The notes under the pieces were generated by a model. It had not been told where the DNA came from, searched no databases, and saw only the letters and a program-made list of their open reading frames with translations. DNA of 5,921 nt. Source: Alphaproteobacteria bacterium (GTDB lineage Bacteria > Pseudomonadota > Alphaproteobacteria > Rhizobiales > Xanthobacteraceae). Both the position numbers and the translations under genes were made by a program. Location of the stretch: the NCBI GenBank assembly GCA_005884855.1, contig VAZS01000439.1, positions 1-5,921 of the forward strand, in the 5' to 3' direction. Position 1 is the first letter of the stretch. Each line of letters starts with the position of its first letter. Shown here one piece after another: positions 5,660 through 5,921 of the stretch.

Positions 5660-5921
5660 TTATGCGAGATCGGAGTTCGCCATCGCCTTGGCGCCGGCCG
5701 CGATCGATTGAACGATGTTCTGGTATCCGGTGCAGCGGCAGAGATTGCCTTCGAGCTCTTCCCGAATCGTGTGATCGCTGAGATCGTGACCCTTGCGGTG
5801 GACGATATCGAGCGCTGTCATGATCATGCCGGGCGTGCAGAAACCGCATTGCAGGCCGTGATGCTCGCGGAAGGCCTCCTGCATCGGATGCAGTGGCGCA
5901 CCGTCGGGGGCAAGCCCCTCA
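5660..5921 (-). CDS. coxS: CoxS, [2Fe-2S] small subunit, C-terminal half (5' end outside window)
   Basis: The last 86 residues of an iron-sulfur subunit of the molybdenum hydroxylase family are present, ending at TAA 5662-5660; the full protein is usually about 160-170 residues. The part seen is the helical-bundle domain holding the cluster near the molybdenum: CGFCTPG and [10 protein letters not shown], with the four cysteine ligands at residues 25, 28, 61 and 63 of the visible part. The missing N-terminal half should hold the plant-ferredoxin-like cluster. CoxS relays electrons from the CoxL active site to FAD in CoxM. It lies 32 nt upstream of coxM. Small subunits of related hydroxylases look alike, but the following coxM, coxD and coxE support coxS or a close CO dehydrogenase-like relative. 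Confidence 0.9.
   Translation of the reverse strand, partial: EGLAPDGAPLHPMQEAFREHHGLQCGFCTPGMIMTALDIVHRKGHDLSDHTIREELEGNLCRCTGYQNIVQSIAAGAKAMANSDLA

Noticed and set aside
5448..5711. Plus-strand frame of 87 codons across the coxM breakpoints
   Set aside because: It is a chimera of out-of-frame and antisense coxM and coxS sequence with no ribosome binding site, created by the rearrangement.

Overview
The window looks like part of an aerobic carbon monoxide dehydrogenase (cox, molybdenum hydroxylase) gene cluster from an alphaproteobacterium. The protein sequences resemble those of Bradyrhizobium and related Nitrobacteraceae as I remember them, and the DNA is GC-rich with GC-biased third codon positions. 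No database search was possible, so the taxon is an inference.

All recognisable genes lie on the minus strand, so the cluster is transcribed from high to low coordinates. In that order it holds: the 3' end of coxS (iron-sulfur subunit, cut by the window edge at 5921); a badly rearranged coxM (FAD subunit, 5627 to 4988); coxD (MoxR-type AAA+ ATPase, 4950-4042); coxE (von Willebrand A protein, 3961-2765); a small XdhC/CoxF N-domain gene with an internal frameshifting deletion (2753-2560); an intact XdhC C-domain (Rossmann) gene (2557-1865); and a fused molybdopterin-binding plus MobA-like nucleotidyltransferase gene (1868-264). A hairpin follows at 253-233. A serine beta-lactamase-like gene then starts at 147 and runs off the window, apparently without its catalytic SxxK region. 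Spacings are mostly short (4-bp overlap, 2, 11, 32 and 37 nt; 80 nt between coxD and coxE), which fits a single operon.

The genes make biochemical sense together. CoxS and CoxM (with CoxL, not in this window) form the enzyme. CoxD and CoxE are the ATPase/VWA pair needed to mature the CuMo active site. The XdhC proteins and the MoeA/MobA-like fusion handle the molybdenum cofactor, probably its cytosine dinucleotide form. Whether the enzyme is a true CO dehydrogenase or a form II-like relative cannot be decided without CoxL.

The notable content is the damage, not a new system. coxM carries a segment in the opposite orientation, flanked by a 55-bp inverted repeat, and has lost about 70 residues; this is the signature of a four-point template switch. 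xdhC-N has lost its SGGC core, and the serine hydrolase has lost its nucleophile region. Three short internal losses within 6 kb, in genes whose remaining sequence is well conserved, suggest either very recent decay or, at least as likely, amplification or assembly chimerism. No RNA gene, insertion sequence, CRISPR array or phage element was seen.
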